Both the position numbers and the translations under genes were made by a program. Under the pieces are notes generated by a model. That model saw only the letters and a program-made list of their open reading frames with translations. It was not told the origin of the DNA and ran no database searches. Below, piece by piece: positions 43,905 through 54,439 of a stretch of DNA of 64,000 nt (its first letter is position 1; every line of letters starts with the position of its first letter). Source of the DNA: Micropterix aruncella. Lineage: Eukaryota; Arthropoda; Insecta; Lepidoptera; Micropterigidae. The stretch is from NCBI GenBank assembly GCA_944548615.1, contig OX155952.1, forward strand, positions 2,135,001 to 2,199,000. Reading direction: 5' to 3'.

Positions 43905-44110
43905 GCTAAGATCTTAACTTCTCAGATCTCAGCTTTTTCACAAAGAATCGGACCCAAAATTGGGTTTACCATAGAACATTGCTGCAAAAACCACTTGTAA
44001 ACGGCGTATTCTAAATGTTTGTTTGTTGCTGCCTTCATTAATTTTCTTAAAGAACTTCCATCTTTCTTTTCAAGCACTGGCACGAAGTTTACAAAAGTAG
44101 GTTTGCTCGC
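43905..44110 (-). pseudogene. pogo/jerky-type transposase fragment (CENP-B HTH)
   Basis: The minus strand reads KDGSSLRKLMKAA, then NKHLEYAVYKWFLQQCSMVN and PILGPILCEKAEI. This matches the second helix-turn-helix of Tigger/jerky proteins (LE.AL..WF.Q.R..G.PVSGPLL.EKA). It supports the pogo-type ends of the enclosing element. Nothing downstream of it survives. Confidence 0.75.
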
Positions 44111-44259
44111 TTCCGTTATATTTTTTTTCTGCCTTGTTTTCGGATGATCAGCGATTCAGATAGTCGGAGTTTGGATTATAGGAGTTCTAGTGTACTATTA
44201 AGGACACCTTTTACGAAATTGTAACGTGGAACGGCGCAGTGGAATCCAATTATTCTAAA

Positions 44260-44560
44260 GACATTTTTGTTCGGTACGCTGGGATACGGCACTCCGTGCT
44301 TCTCCGAGCGCCGCCGCTAACGGTCAATTTATACAATACAGCTCGTTTGAAATAATGATAATAATGTAAGAAGGAATGTCGGTTTGTTTGCTCTCTGCCT
44401 TTTTCTGTGTCCATATGACGCAGGAAGGCGCTTACCTGCGCGTGCGCACGCTCCTCCCGCCAAAATCCCGCCTCGCCGCACGAGCACAGCCGAGCGCGCC
44501 CGAGCGGCGACGAGCGCGACCGACACCACGCGATTGTCCGGGAGCTTATTGCAGAAGTGT
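44260..44560. other. GC-rich patch, no gene supported
   Basis: CpG-rich sequence around 44430-44540 gives overlapping open frames on both strands (for example 44250-44564 minus). None has a recognisable domain. It may be a former promoter region or GC-rich transposon end. Confidence 0.3.
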
Positions 44561-44989
44561 ACAATCGAAATCCCGTGCAGCTTAAGCCATTATAACCTGC
44601 TCCTTATCATGGACAGCGTAGGTATACCAGACTGTAGCTTTTGTTAGAACAAAATTGAAATCGAAGCAAGTGACGCCAGGAATCTTAAGGGCTACCACAA
44701 ATCGTAATATGATTACTCATATTTTTCTTTAAGCATCGTCCCGGCCACATTTACGGTGCCCCGGCGACGCAGATGCTATTATGACATCGATTTGTTCTGA
44801 GAATACCATATGGCGTCGACTGGTAAATCTCCACAAAAAAGTAATAGTAAGAGCGGACACAAACTGCGCCCACAGCGCGTCACAGCCCACAGCAACATAA
44901 CTATGGGCCTAAGGACGCGACATGACTTACCCCTGGCCCCACTTCCGTCGCACCTTCTTCCCGCATTGCCTAGTAGCTCTTGAGTAAAC

Positions 44990-45615
44990 TTAATGGGTGT
45001 TATTATACTGTGTCTTGGGTAGACCTAACTCCAGGTTCAATACCATCCCGTAGCCTCCACGAACAGGGACGAACAAGGAAAGGACTCTGTTCCCCCTGTC
45101 CTGGCTGTGTCGTGACATGGGATCGGATCCACCGGGGGAAGACCTCGGGCGCTGCTGGGCGGCTTGCGTATCGTGCGGCGATAGCCAAGCGACTGTGCAT
45201 TCCGACGAATAGCCGAAGGGTTTGTAAACCGTCTGATACGTTTTCTAAGCTACGGTGGATATTGTTAACCAAATGTCAGCTACTATTGAAACGACCCCTT
45301 GACCACCCGATCCCGTGTGCAAGACGAGCAAAGGGAGCCACGGTCAGCGATAAATTCGAACGGAATTACCGCTAGTATCAGGTAGAGGCCGCGCAAGCGA
45401 CTTGACCAGACTGGAGAACGAAGAAATCCAGCCAAAACTGGTAGTGAGGGCGTGAGGTCTGTCCGCTGGGTTCAGTTCCCAGTTCTGAATGTTGGCGTAG
45501 TTAAACGGTGGCCTGTGTTATCCGTAAGTCCTGCCTTTACCCCGCGTTCGTAAGAATTATCTAATGTCTTGTAACTTCCTGGGGTGGTAAGTTCGCCCAT
45601 AGAATTTGACAACCC
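44990..45615 (-). repeat. R675 dispersed repeat, copy j
   Basis: The minus-strand copy runs from GGGGTTGTCAAATTCTATGG (45616) to the GGTCTACCCAAGACACAG region. It includes the GGATCGGGTGGTCAAGGGGT block. It diverges more than copies c, i and n, so it is probably older. Confidence 0.8.
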
Positions 45616-45769
45616 CAAAGGTCATCTCAAGGTTCTTTTCTTGCAGTACTAGGTAATCGGTATGGTAACGATACGGGGGTGGTTCACGACAGTTAGACAT
45701 TCAATTCAAGGGGTCTGTACGTATGCAATCTATATAAAATTATGTAAAGAGACGGAATAGATTCCGTCA

Positions 45770-46185
45770 AGCATGCAGGCGAAGAACCTTGGTATCCATT
45801 TCGATCCAAATTTGTCCTGGCAGCACCATATTAGGGAGATGAGAGGAAAGATCTTTAGCAGATTTCGTTCTCTGTAGAGCCTTCATAACATTCTGCAGGA
45901 AAAAATAAAAAAAATCTGCTAACCTTTTTTCTCCTTCGCCTTCACTATGGCGACGCGGATTTCCACGTAGAAAGGCTGGTCACCGAGATGGAAAGTTACA
46001 GAACGTCTATTTCCGCTTCATTTATGGCATCAGAAAATATGATCATATCACGGAGTAACCACATAGACTGCAGTGGCTTATCACCACGGAGACGAGGCAG
46101 GTTAGAACTAGCGCACGGTTGTCCTCTCAGATCAGAGGCCAAATAACTTGTTATCCATCCCTGGTGACAGCAGCGACTTTTCTGT
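45770..46185 (+). pseudogene. LINE ORF2 C-terminal fragment
   Basis: The order KNLGIHFDPNLSWQHHI, REMRGKIFSRFRSL, FRFIYGIRKYDHIT and LQWLITTETRQ, spread over three frames, matches the part of ORF2 after the RT core. It resembles the copy at 19485-20092. It contains several stops and frameshifts and no tail is visible. Confidence 0.7.
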
Positions 46186-46204
46186 TACTCCTTCCTGTGT
46201 AAGC

Positions 46205-46390
46205 TACGCGACCATGGAGGTTCCTAATGGTTCTGTGCAGCTTGGGTGGTTTTAACGAAAATCTTTCTGTCATCTGGCCTGCGCAACTCACTGTTCAACT
46301 TCTATCTGGTAGCATCCTCGAAGAGGGGCTAACCCTATCAGGGCCGCTGTGAGCTTCTGCCACGTCTGTAATCCTGCAGTCGGAGGCGGT
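46205..46390 (-). repeat. R675 dispersed repeat, copy k (3' end, subfamily B)
   Basis: The minus strand ends with AGCTGCACAGAACCATTAGG and contains CCTCTTCGAGGATGCTACC. It is a short 3' fragment that follows directly on a LINE fragment. Confidence 0.65.
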
Positions 46391-46399
46391 TGGCAGTGG

Positions 46400-46740
46400 C
46401 GGCGCTAGGCGTCGGCGACGTCGGCGACCGCCGACGGCCTCGCACCTGTTGGGACCTCGCAAAAGTTTTACAAATTATTTAAATTTTATTTATTTATTCT
46501 TATTTATTTTCATACACTTGCGTGAGGGAAGTGAGTGAGTAGTACTTTAGGGGTATTATCCAGAGTTCTCTGGACGATGATCCAAGAGAGACTATCTGCG
46601 TTATATGACATAATCCTGAAAAAGTTCAGTGAGGCCAAAAGCCGTAAAGTTCGTCTATTTTAATTTCTATTCGTGTAATTTTTAACATCATTTGATTAGC
46701 AATAAAACTCGTTTACTCACTATAATTCGGCTCATGTAAT
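46400..46740. other. unassigned sequence between R675 fragments
   Basis: It starts with a GC-rich GGCGTCGGCGACGTCGGCGA block and continues as AT-rich DNA. It may be an insertion separating copies k and l. No gene is seen. Confidence 0.3.
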
Positions 46741-46744
46741 CCGG

Positions 46745-46915
46745 AAGAATACTTCGGGCGGAACTCGGCGGTTAGAGCACTATTTGCACTTGCGGAAAAA
46801 ACGGAGAAAGTGTCGCGGTTCGCAAAACATTCAAACTGAATAACGCTCACCTCAGGTAGAGGCCGCGCAAGCGACCTCGAACTCGTGACCAGATCGGAGG
46901 ATGACAAACTACTAA
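46745..46915 (-). repeat. R675 dispersed repeat, copy l (central fragment)
   Basis: The minus strand shows GGTCACGAGTTCGAGGTCGC, TTGCGCGGCCTCTACCTGAG and GTTATTCAGTTTGAATG. These are the central blocks of the family. About 355 bp of other sequence separates it from copy k, so the two could be parts of one copy. Confidence 0.65.
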
Positions 46916-47184
46916 CTCAATCTGCTTCAACGAGGTTTCTTAACCATTCAAATATTGTATTGCCATATGTCGGTAAAAATCTGAAGCTGTTCAATAAAGT
47001 CAATAGTTAACCGCCACAGTATAATTACCAGAAATAGTAATACGCTTGCTGTTGCCATGATATGATTAAAAAAGAAACATTTGATATTAAACTATTTATT
47101 AAATTGTATTATTATATTGTAGACTATTTATTATATTGTAGGCATGCATTTTCATTTTCTTTTTACAATAATTCAATTAGGAAG

Positions 47185-47640
47185 ATTACACATTTTAAAT
47201 TATATACATTTCGTATTTATAGGCGGATTTTTGATTATTCCTTGATTTTGATTTTTTTTCTTTATTTTTCATATTTTTTTTATTTTTATTAATTGTTTTC
47301 TTCTGTTACATTTTAAATTATATACATTTCGTATTTATATGCGGATTTTGGATTATTCCTTGATTTTGATTTTTTTCTTTATTTTTTATATTATTGGTGA
47401 ATTATTTTTATTAATTGTCTTCTTCTGTTACCCAGTTTGTTTAGATTTTTTCATGTTAAACCAGTGAAATAATTACATTTTTTAATAAGATATTATAATT
47501 AGCAGATAAGTAAATTTAGCAGATAAGTGAATTTGTCAATCTGTTTTAATAACAGGTAATTGTGAGAGACATCGTTTTACGCATTATCACCATAAATGTA
47601 CCACCACAATTTCGGACAATAAATATATTCTATTTCTAAA
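47185..47640 (+). repeat. AT-rich dispersed repeat, copy 2 (internal duplication)
   Basis: This is the paralogue of 29470-29880. A segment of about 115 bp beginning TTTTAAATTATATACATTTC is duplicated in tandem at 47192-47305 and 47309-47420. It is non-coding. Confidence 0.7.
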
Positions 47641-50170
47641 TGTGAAACCTAAATATTAAACATTAATAAAATAAATATTAGATTTTAATAAATATCAGAC
47701 TATTTGATACGCCCCCCCCCTCGTGGCCTCCTGACCTTCCCCCCCCCCCCCCCCACACAACACAAACAGATACCCTTGATACTGATTTTTTTTAATATTT
47801 TATGTATGCATTATTTAATTTTATGTATGCATTTTTCATATAATTTAAATTCTTCTCTTACACTTGGATTATTTCTTAAATTCTTATAAAACTAATCTAT
47901 TTGCGTGTTAGCTATGTACATATTCTGAGTAACGTGGAAATGTATTATCGACCTAATGATTGATTGACTGAATGACATTGTAAATAAAATGATGGTGTGC
48001 CATAGGTGTGGGGTGGATTACAATGGGCTCTCGGTCTACAAATGCAGCGATAGAGGGGCCACTGCACCGTTTGGAAAGGGAACAAGGGCAACGACACGGA
48101 TACCGGGAATCCTCTAACGTTTTTTAGGAGCGACTGGGAATTTATCGTCATGCGATGAGCCTGCATCGTATACTATCGTACACATCGTAGAATATCCAGT
48201 CCTCACGAGGGAGGTGGGTAGATGATTTCAAACAACTGGCCAACGCCATTCGGGCAAGCTTTCCCACGTGGAATTTGAAGAAACTGTACTTTGGAACATC
48301 TCATAGAAATCTATTTTTATTGATTTGGTTTTGTAATGTTATTCACTTTATTCGTGTTATGAATTTATTCATTCTGAATAAGAATACTTTTGACTATTTA
48401 TCGACGAACAGTTTTACTTTCTCGGCCAATCAACGGTTAGGAAAAGTATTGTGAACGCGCAAATATTTTTTTTGAGATGAAGACGTAAATATCATTTGAC
48501 CGCCCCCCCCCCCCCCCACCCATCCCCTCGAGACAATTAAGACCATTTCCAGATTGAAGTCTGTCTGTGTGCCTGTGTGTTTGTGTGCCTGTGTTTGTGC
48601 CGGTGTGTGTGCCGGTGTGTGTATTCCTATACGATAACGCCCAAACGATTCATCCGATTGAGCAGAAATTTGGCATACGGGCCTCATTTGATCATGCCAA
48701 GGGTTAAAAAGAACTCTTGCCATGATCAAATGATGAAAAGAACAAATGATGAAAAGATCAGATGATGAAAAGAACGCTTGGGGTTGAAATCGGAAAACAG
48801 AATTGTGTGACAGACGGAAATTCGGGCAAATTTGGAATAAGTCTACCCTTTGATTGGATTTGAGGTAGGTAACGCCCCGTGAGTTAAGTCTGCTAATGGA
48901 TGTTATTTATAGCCCACGAAATTACATATAAAATCAAAGTAAAGCTCCGCCATTTCCCCGCATTACTTAAAGTCCTTTTCCTCAACTCAACAACCCCCCC
49001 CCCCCCTCCCCTCTCCCCTCCCTCCCGCTACCTGACTTTCAAGATGTGGGCGTTTCCGCAGAAATGTGTTTCGCTTGTCGCCACGTCGTTGTTTCTCGCT
49101 TTATTTCAGGAGAGCGCTCAACGATTTCCTCGAATGTGACGCATGCTCAGGCAGAAATAGTAAAGAATTTGTCCGTTTTCCTTAACTCGAGCCACGAGTT
49201 GGGATTAAGACAAGTGCAACTTTGCAATCCTGCCATACCCGACGCTTGAAACATGATACGACCAAATCTGGTTCTGAAACAAATTATCAGTTGAGTATGA
49301 TACGACCAGATCTGGTTCCGCGTTTTTTTCACTTCTTTGACGTTCTCATATTTATTCATAATTATCTAATTGTTTTACAAAATGATATTTCAATATTCTA
49401 TATTCGAAATTTCAATGCAATCATTGTGCAGTTGTTCTTTTTATGATTGGTGTAGTAGTTTCGTAGTTATAGTACTTTAAGGTCGATGTCGCCGAAAATC
49501 CTGCAAAAGAGACAGATGCATCCATGAAAATACCCATTTACTCCAAGGGTTAAGACAATCTAGATAGGATGAATATTTTATGGTTAGACTGGTATATAGA
49601 TAATTAAATACAAAAAGTGCGTTTGGTGTTACAAATGAATGAACATGAAAACATGTAAAATGAGTGCGCACGCGCATGAATTTATGTTCTTTTAACATTT
49701 AACTCGTAAGTAATTCGTTAGATCTCTTGTTCATTATCTTGATATTTTATTCCGTTCTATTTAATTAATGATAGAAAAGAAATAAAAAGATTTTAGAAAT
49801 TAGAAATAGAAATTATTGTCAGAATTATGGTGTTACATTAATAGCGATAAAGTGTGAATTTTCGTTTCTCATAATTCCCTGTTATGGCAACAAATTGTCA
49901 ATGTTTTCTTATTTGTTAAGTTTCTAATGTTAAAATAGATGCTATTATTATTCCACTGGCTTACCTATAATAAATTATTTTATTTATAATAAAGTGAAGT
50001 TAGATAAAAACAAAACACAAATTAATAATAATCAAACACCCCAATAAAATCTTCCGTTATAAAAACATTAAAAGGGCCTGAATGGTATAACAAACGATAT
50101 AAAATTGACATAAATGAAAAAAATCTGCAATAATTTGTATAATTTGAAAATATTCCTCTAATGAAAAAAA
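47641..50170. other. unassigned region with several C-runs
   Basis: C-runs occur at 47711-47720, 47740-47755, 48503-48518 and 48991-49005. A possible LINE ORF2 C-terminal trace (GRWVDDFKQLANAI) lies at about 48207-48250. A block near 48655-48690 resembles 11455-11510. No intact gene is recognised. Confidence 0.3.
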
Positions 50171-50174
50171 ACAT

Positions 50175-51222
50175 TCCGGCTAATAACCAGGGGGATCTGG
50201 AGAGAAATGTTTCCTATGTCTTCGGTGGTAGTTGTCGACCTGACGTCATCTATCCTTGAAACAACTAGGGTTGTCGACTACAGCGGGCGAGCCCGTCACC
50301 TCAGGAAGTTTTAACGATTAGTCGTTCTATCTCCCTGGAGTGAGCGCAGAAGATTTGAGGACAAAACAGTCCACTATCTAGCTACGCCACAAGCCCGTAG
50401 GAGGCCAACGCTTTAACCGCGAGATAGCCAGGAGTGTTACCCAGCGGGCCTACACTCACGCCCTTACTTCCAATTGTGACCAGATTACTCCAGTCTCTCG
50501 ATTGGTTACGAGTTCGAGGTCGCTTGCGCGGTCCTCTCCCTTACGAAGCGGTGAAACGGTGTTCACCCAGGATCGGGTAGCCGATGGTCGTTTCAAGAGC
50601 AGTCGCCGTAAGGCCCGCAACCACCCCCGCTCTATAGGAAACAGTACTGCTTCCAGACTCCACCGACTGTTAGTCAGAGTGCACAGTCGATTGGCTTACG
50701 CCGCACGGTGCGCAGACCGTCCAGGAGCGCCAGAAGGTTGATTCCCAGGGGAAACTAACCATAAGGCTCGCACTTCATGCGTGGAGGCCGTCGGATAGGT
50801 GTTGACCCGTGAGTATGACCAACCCTGAACAGAATGGGTCTTCGTGGCCAACTCAGCAAGGGCCCATTAACTCCCCTATCCTTGAAACAATCTGTTGTCC
50901 ACCCGATCCTGAGTAACCATGACGGGCAAAGGGCGCCTCGGTCCGCGATAAATTCAAACTGAATTACCACACAAGCGACCTAGAATCCGTGAAAAGACTG
51001 GAGAACGAAGAAATATAGCCAAATGTGGTGGTGAGGGCTCGAGGTCGGCTCGCTGGTTTCATTTCCCAGTGCCTCGCGTAAGGCGTTGGACTCTCACGGG
51101 CCTGTTGGCGTAGTTAGACGGTGGAATGTGTTGTCTATAAGACTGCGTTCACCCAATGGGAGAAAGAATGATCTAATATCATTGTAACTTCCTGGGGTGG
51201 CAGGTTCGCCCTTAGTAGTTGA
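50175..51222 (-). repeat. R675 dispersed repeat, copy m, split by copy n
   Basis: Minus-strand R675 sequence lies at 50175-50249 (GATGACGTCAGGTCGACAAC) and resumes at 50891-51222 to the 5' end GACTTGTCAACTACTAAGG. The interruption is another R675 copy in the opposite orientation. Confidence 0.85.
50265..50875 (+). repeat. R675 dispersed repeat, copy n (full length, perfect 15-bp duplication)
   Basis: The copy starts CTAGGGTTGTCGACTACAGC and ends GGGCCCATTAACTCCC. It is flanked by CTATCCTTGAAACAA on both sides (50250-50264 and 50876-50890), identical over 15 bp. The target is an older R675 copy. With no A-tail and no inverted ends, this is the cleanest insertion of the family. Confidence 0.93.
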
Positions 51223-51384
51223 CAAGTCTCAAGTGTACATCTAGTGGTAAAGAATAAAGTTTATCTTTATAACAAACTATTCTCATCACCGAGTCGCCGC
51301 TAACCAAAGTTAACAAGATTCGAGCGATCGTGCAACTTTTCGCTTCATTACCGCCGCCTCAGTCGATCATGTTGTTGATGTGTG

Positions 51385-51576
51385 TCAATTGGCGGCCGGT
51401 GTGGGTTCAGTAGGGCCGTTAATTTCCCGCGCAAATTGTCCTGAGAACGAGATTTCCATAAATGCCTGTTGCGTGAGTTCAGGCAGTGGGTATTTAGTAC
51501 ACGTATCGATGGCTTCATCCAATTGACCGCCAGCGCCACTTGACACGAATTGACCACTGCCGAGACATGCGACTAA
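51385..51576 (-). CDS. unassigned coding-like fragment, 63 codons
   Basis: A minus-strand frame bounded by a stop at 51579 reads CLGSGQFVSSGAGGQLDEAI, DTCTKYPLPELTQQAFMEI and SFSGQFAREINGP before TGA. Its composition looks like real protein rather than chance, but I do not recognise the family. It has no usable ATG near its start, so it would be an exon or a fragment of a mobile-element protein. Treat as hypothetical. Confidence 0.3.
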   Translation of the reverse strand, partial: LVACLGSGQFVSSGAGGQLDEAIDTCTKYPLPELTQQAFMEISFSGQFAREINGPTEPTPAAN

Positions 51577-51877
51577 CTATGTCGTACCTATCCAGACAGC
51601 GCTCTGATTGGAGACAAGACTGCGACACTCTAGGCTAGTTTCAGCCACTGAAGAATCAAACGAAGAAGCTACAAAGTGTGAAAATATGTAGAATACAAAA
51701 AACAATTCTTCTAAACAATCTTATAATAGAAAAAAAAGGCCAAAGAAAAATCATTTAACAAAATGAATAGTCAATAAAATAAATAATATTAAATGTAAAT
51801 TAAAATGACAAAAATAAGATAATCTCAAATAGTCGACTATAATATTCAATTTTAAATATTTATTCAATTTTAAATGT

Positions 51878-52141
51878 CTATGTGGCATTATCGATTAAGA
51901 TTATGTAGATGCTCTCCTTAAATTTAGTCTCCTCCAGTCGATATTTCGAAATCGAGTATTGTATATAAACATTAAGCGTTATGTGATCGCATTTGGGCAT
52001 ATCTAGTACAGACGCGAGGGACTCGAATATACGAGGAGAGCGAACCACGCGTGGTGGTACATAAAATGACAGGTTCCCTGTAACATACGGATTGTTCACG
52101 TTGTTGTGGATAATTTTACGTAATAGTAACATATCCGCTGT
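51878..52141 (-). pseudogene. LINE ORF2 C-terminal fragment
   Basis: The minus frame MLLLRKIIHNNVNNPYVTG, NLSFYVPPRVVRS and CDHITLNVYIQY resembles the end of Jockey/CR1-type ORF2, where a (L..K..NN.I..P.L...I.F.VP....R) motif recurs. It stops at 51878. No RT motifs remain. Confidence 0.6.
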
Positions 52142-52679
52142 GGTACGACGGTTCTAATTATGGCTTATTCTGGGCCTGGCCACATTGGCCGGGACGGCCA
52201 AATAAATTGCAGTTAGTCTCGCCGTACTATGTTATCAGCGCTATCTGCAGGCCGCCGGAGTAAGAGGGTTGCCAAAACGTACTACGGGATCGAGCAATCC
52301 AATACCCGGTATAATCAATGGTATACTCGGCTCGATTGCGTTTCTCTTGAAATAAAATTAAAATTAATTAGTTTATTTGAACGAGATTGAGCAGTACATC
52401 AGAGTGGAATGTGAAATGAACGGTTGTCACTATTCCGCATTAAAACTGCCCACCGAAGATAAAGCAGCTAAATCTTACACCGCACGAAATGTGTTCAAAC
52501 TTATTCTATAAGTCCGAGGGGTAGTTTTGGTGCGGGAAAATCGACGATAGTTCATTTCATATTCTGTTCTGGCGTATTTCTCTGTGTCGTTCGGTAAAAC
52601 TAAGTTCCTAGTTTAGTTTGTGAAGAAAATCAATCGGGCCCAATTAAGTCGTAAAATACTTTTTAATATAATACATTAA
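52142..52679. other. no gene seen
   Basis: Mixed sequence with a GGCCTGGCCACATTGGCCGG near-palindrome at about 52175-52195. No coding or repeat family is recognised. Confidence 0.3.
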
Positions 52680-52975
52680 TGTGCTGAAATTAACCAAACA
52701 TTTTTTTTAATAAGCTATAATTTTATTTATTACGTTATATTTGTATTTTATTTTTTTTGAGGACTTCATTTTAGGGCAATTTAGTTTTATTAGCATCTTA
52801 CTAAAACTTTTACATAATTTATTGTAATATCAGAGTCCTGTTCACCCTAGAACGGGCTAGTCCCAGTTGGGTGACAGAATCAAATAAGCAAAAGGTTAAG
52901 GTTTTGCCATTCGATTCTTGTTATTTTGTAAGCAAAATCAATGTTTTAAATAAATAAATAAATAAAAAACGAAAA
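52680..52975 (+). mobile_element. LINE 3' UTR with (AAAT)n tail
   Basis: It contains TTTAGGGCAATTTAGT, AGAGTCCTGTTCACCCTAGA, CAGTTGGGTGACAGAA and a tail of five AAAT units. The minus-strand element at 62146-63110 carries the same 3' UTR plus coding remains, which identifies the family as a LINE. Confidence 0.75.
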
Positions 52976-53315
52976 TGAAAAGAATTGAAAGTACCAACAT
53001 CCTCCGTTTTGTCTGGCGCCTCACGCTGCTATCTCCATCGATTCCAACTATTTTAGCATCATGGCTCCAGCATCGCCTTGCTGAGAGATTTAGTGGCAAT
53101 AAATGAAGCCCTTTGCCGGACGTTGACGTATGAGTAAGGAAACGGGCCGCGCTGAACTTCTTAACAGTTGATTTGTTGATTTTGTTCCGGTCGTCGACTT
53201 CCGTTTAAGCTTTTTATCGAGTCCAGCTCGCTTCGCGCACACTCTACTTATACAGGCTGTCCAGTGGGAAAGTTCACATTTTAATAGGTTATAAAAAGAA
53301 CCACAAATGATACAC

Positions 53316-53570
53316 GGCCTAGTGGTTAGGTCGCCTGATCTTACATTGTAAGGTCCCGGGTTCGATTCCCGGCTAGGTCACCGTTGGGATCAAATTAACG
53401 GTATTGCATTTCAATTCTGTCGATCGAATACAATGACAAGACACACACACATGGTACACGCACATATACATATACACTTCATGGGTTGGTTGTAAGAGAT
53501 TGTCGTATGATAGTAAACCCTCTCATTGTGAAATTTAACAATAAAGAGTAGATAACAAAAGAAAACACAA
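53316..53570 (+). mobile_element. tRNA-derived SINE
   Basis: The first 65 nt carry pol III promoter boxes: box A TAGTGGTTAGGT (53320-53331) and a perfect box B GGTTCGATTCC (53359-53369). GGCCTAG and CTAGGTC pair as an acceptor stem, and the T-arm CCGGG/CCCGG is perfect. The head is 7 nt shorter than a tRNA and has no proper D-arm and anticodon loop. A roughly 190-nt unrelated body follows, ending in an A-rich tail. It is thus a SINE and not a tRNA gene. Confidence 0.75.
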
Positions 53571-53919
53571 AACGAAACAAATTAAAAGTATTTATTTACA
53601 TAAAAGTGTTGATAAATTCCGCAGGTTTTATATTTTTAATGATATTACTTCCACATGTTTACATTCCATTCATACCCAATACCATTGATTATACAGTGTT
53701 ATAATCAATGCCAATACCTCTGAAGACCCCTTTTCACGTTGGCCAATATATGTGTCAATAGCACTGGCCAATGCTTATGGCCAACTTGTAAAGGGGGGTT
53801 ATTGGTCGCCTTGGTAGGTATTGTAGTGTTGGCCAATCCGAGGTGTTGGTTTTTCTACGCAAATCAAAGGGCGTTAACGCAATGACAAAAATATTGGATT
53901 AATTCTTACATTACCATTT

Positions 53920-54180
53920 TGTTATTACGGTTATATACAGAATAACGATGTTTCAATCGTAATTTTGTTGAAACTCCTTTACTCGATTATATGTCTCAAC
54001 ATTTTCCGTACTATTAATACGGAAAGAACAGTATACTGTAGTTTCAACATGACTACCGTCACGCAACACCGTTACGCGTCATACGTTTGTACCACAGTCC
54101 GAGTTATATACGTAATCCTTGTATTACATCGTTATATTTTTCTCAGTGCGCAGTTGTTTTTCGCATCCACACGTTGGCCG
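53920..54180 (+). repeat. dispersed repeat of unknown class, uninterrupted copy
   Basis: It matches the two halves at 22565-22747 and 23805-23950 (minus strand). Shared anchors are ATAACGATGTTTCAATCGTA, CACCGTTACGCGTCAT and CACAGTCCGAGTTATATACG. It shows what the split copy looked like before the LINE insertion. Confidence 0.65.
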
Positions 54181-54439
54181 CGCGTATAGTACACCTCAGT
54201 GACATAGAGAACAAAGTTATCAAATTATACGCAGAACTATTCTGCGATGGGTTCATCCAGAAGGTTATCCATAGTTAGCCTAAAAATACCAGCTCGACAT
54301 TCGTTTTTGATGCACGTTTTGAGGTCCGCATATTGGCCTGCACCGACACAAACTGAAAGACCTTTCAACGTGTGGACCGAGTCACAAATTCCTAGCCAAT
54401 ACGTGTGCCAGCGTGCTGGCTAAAGCATTGACCAACACG

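Larger units (their letters stand above)
39838..44195 (-). mobile_element. decayed pogo/Tigger-like element hosting nested transposons
   Basis: The left terminus CAGAAGTACCCCAATTAACC (39838, after TA) and the right terminus, whose reverse complement contains GTACACTAGAACTCC (ending about 44195, followed by TA), look like diverged pogo/Tigger ends. A transposase scrap lies just inside the right end (43905-44110). Most of the interior is younger insertions: an IS630-like element, a hAT-like element and H600. Low terminal identity makes the exact borders uncertain. Confidence 0.55.

Noticed and set aside
44250..44564. 104-codon minus-strand frame in a GC-rich patch
   Set aside because: Overlapping frames on both strands, no domain and no splice or promoter support.
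53316..53380. Functional tRNA gene
   Set aside because: Box A, box B and acceptor pairing are present, but the length is 65 nt and no normal D-arm and anticodon loop can be drawn. A SINE body and tail follow.
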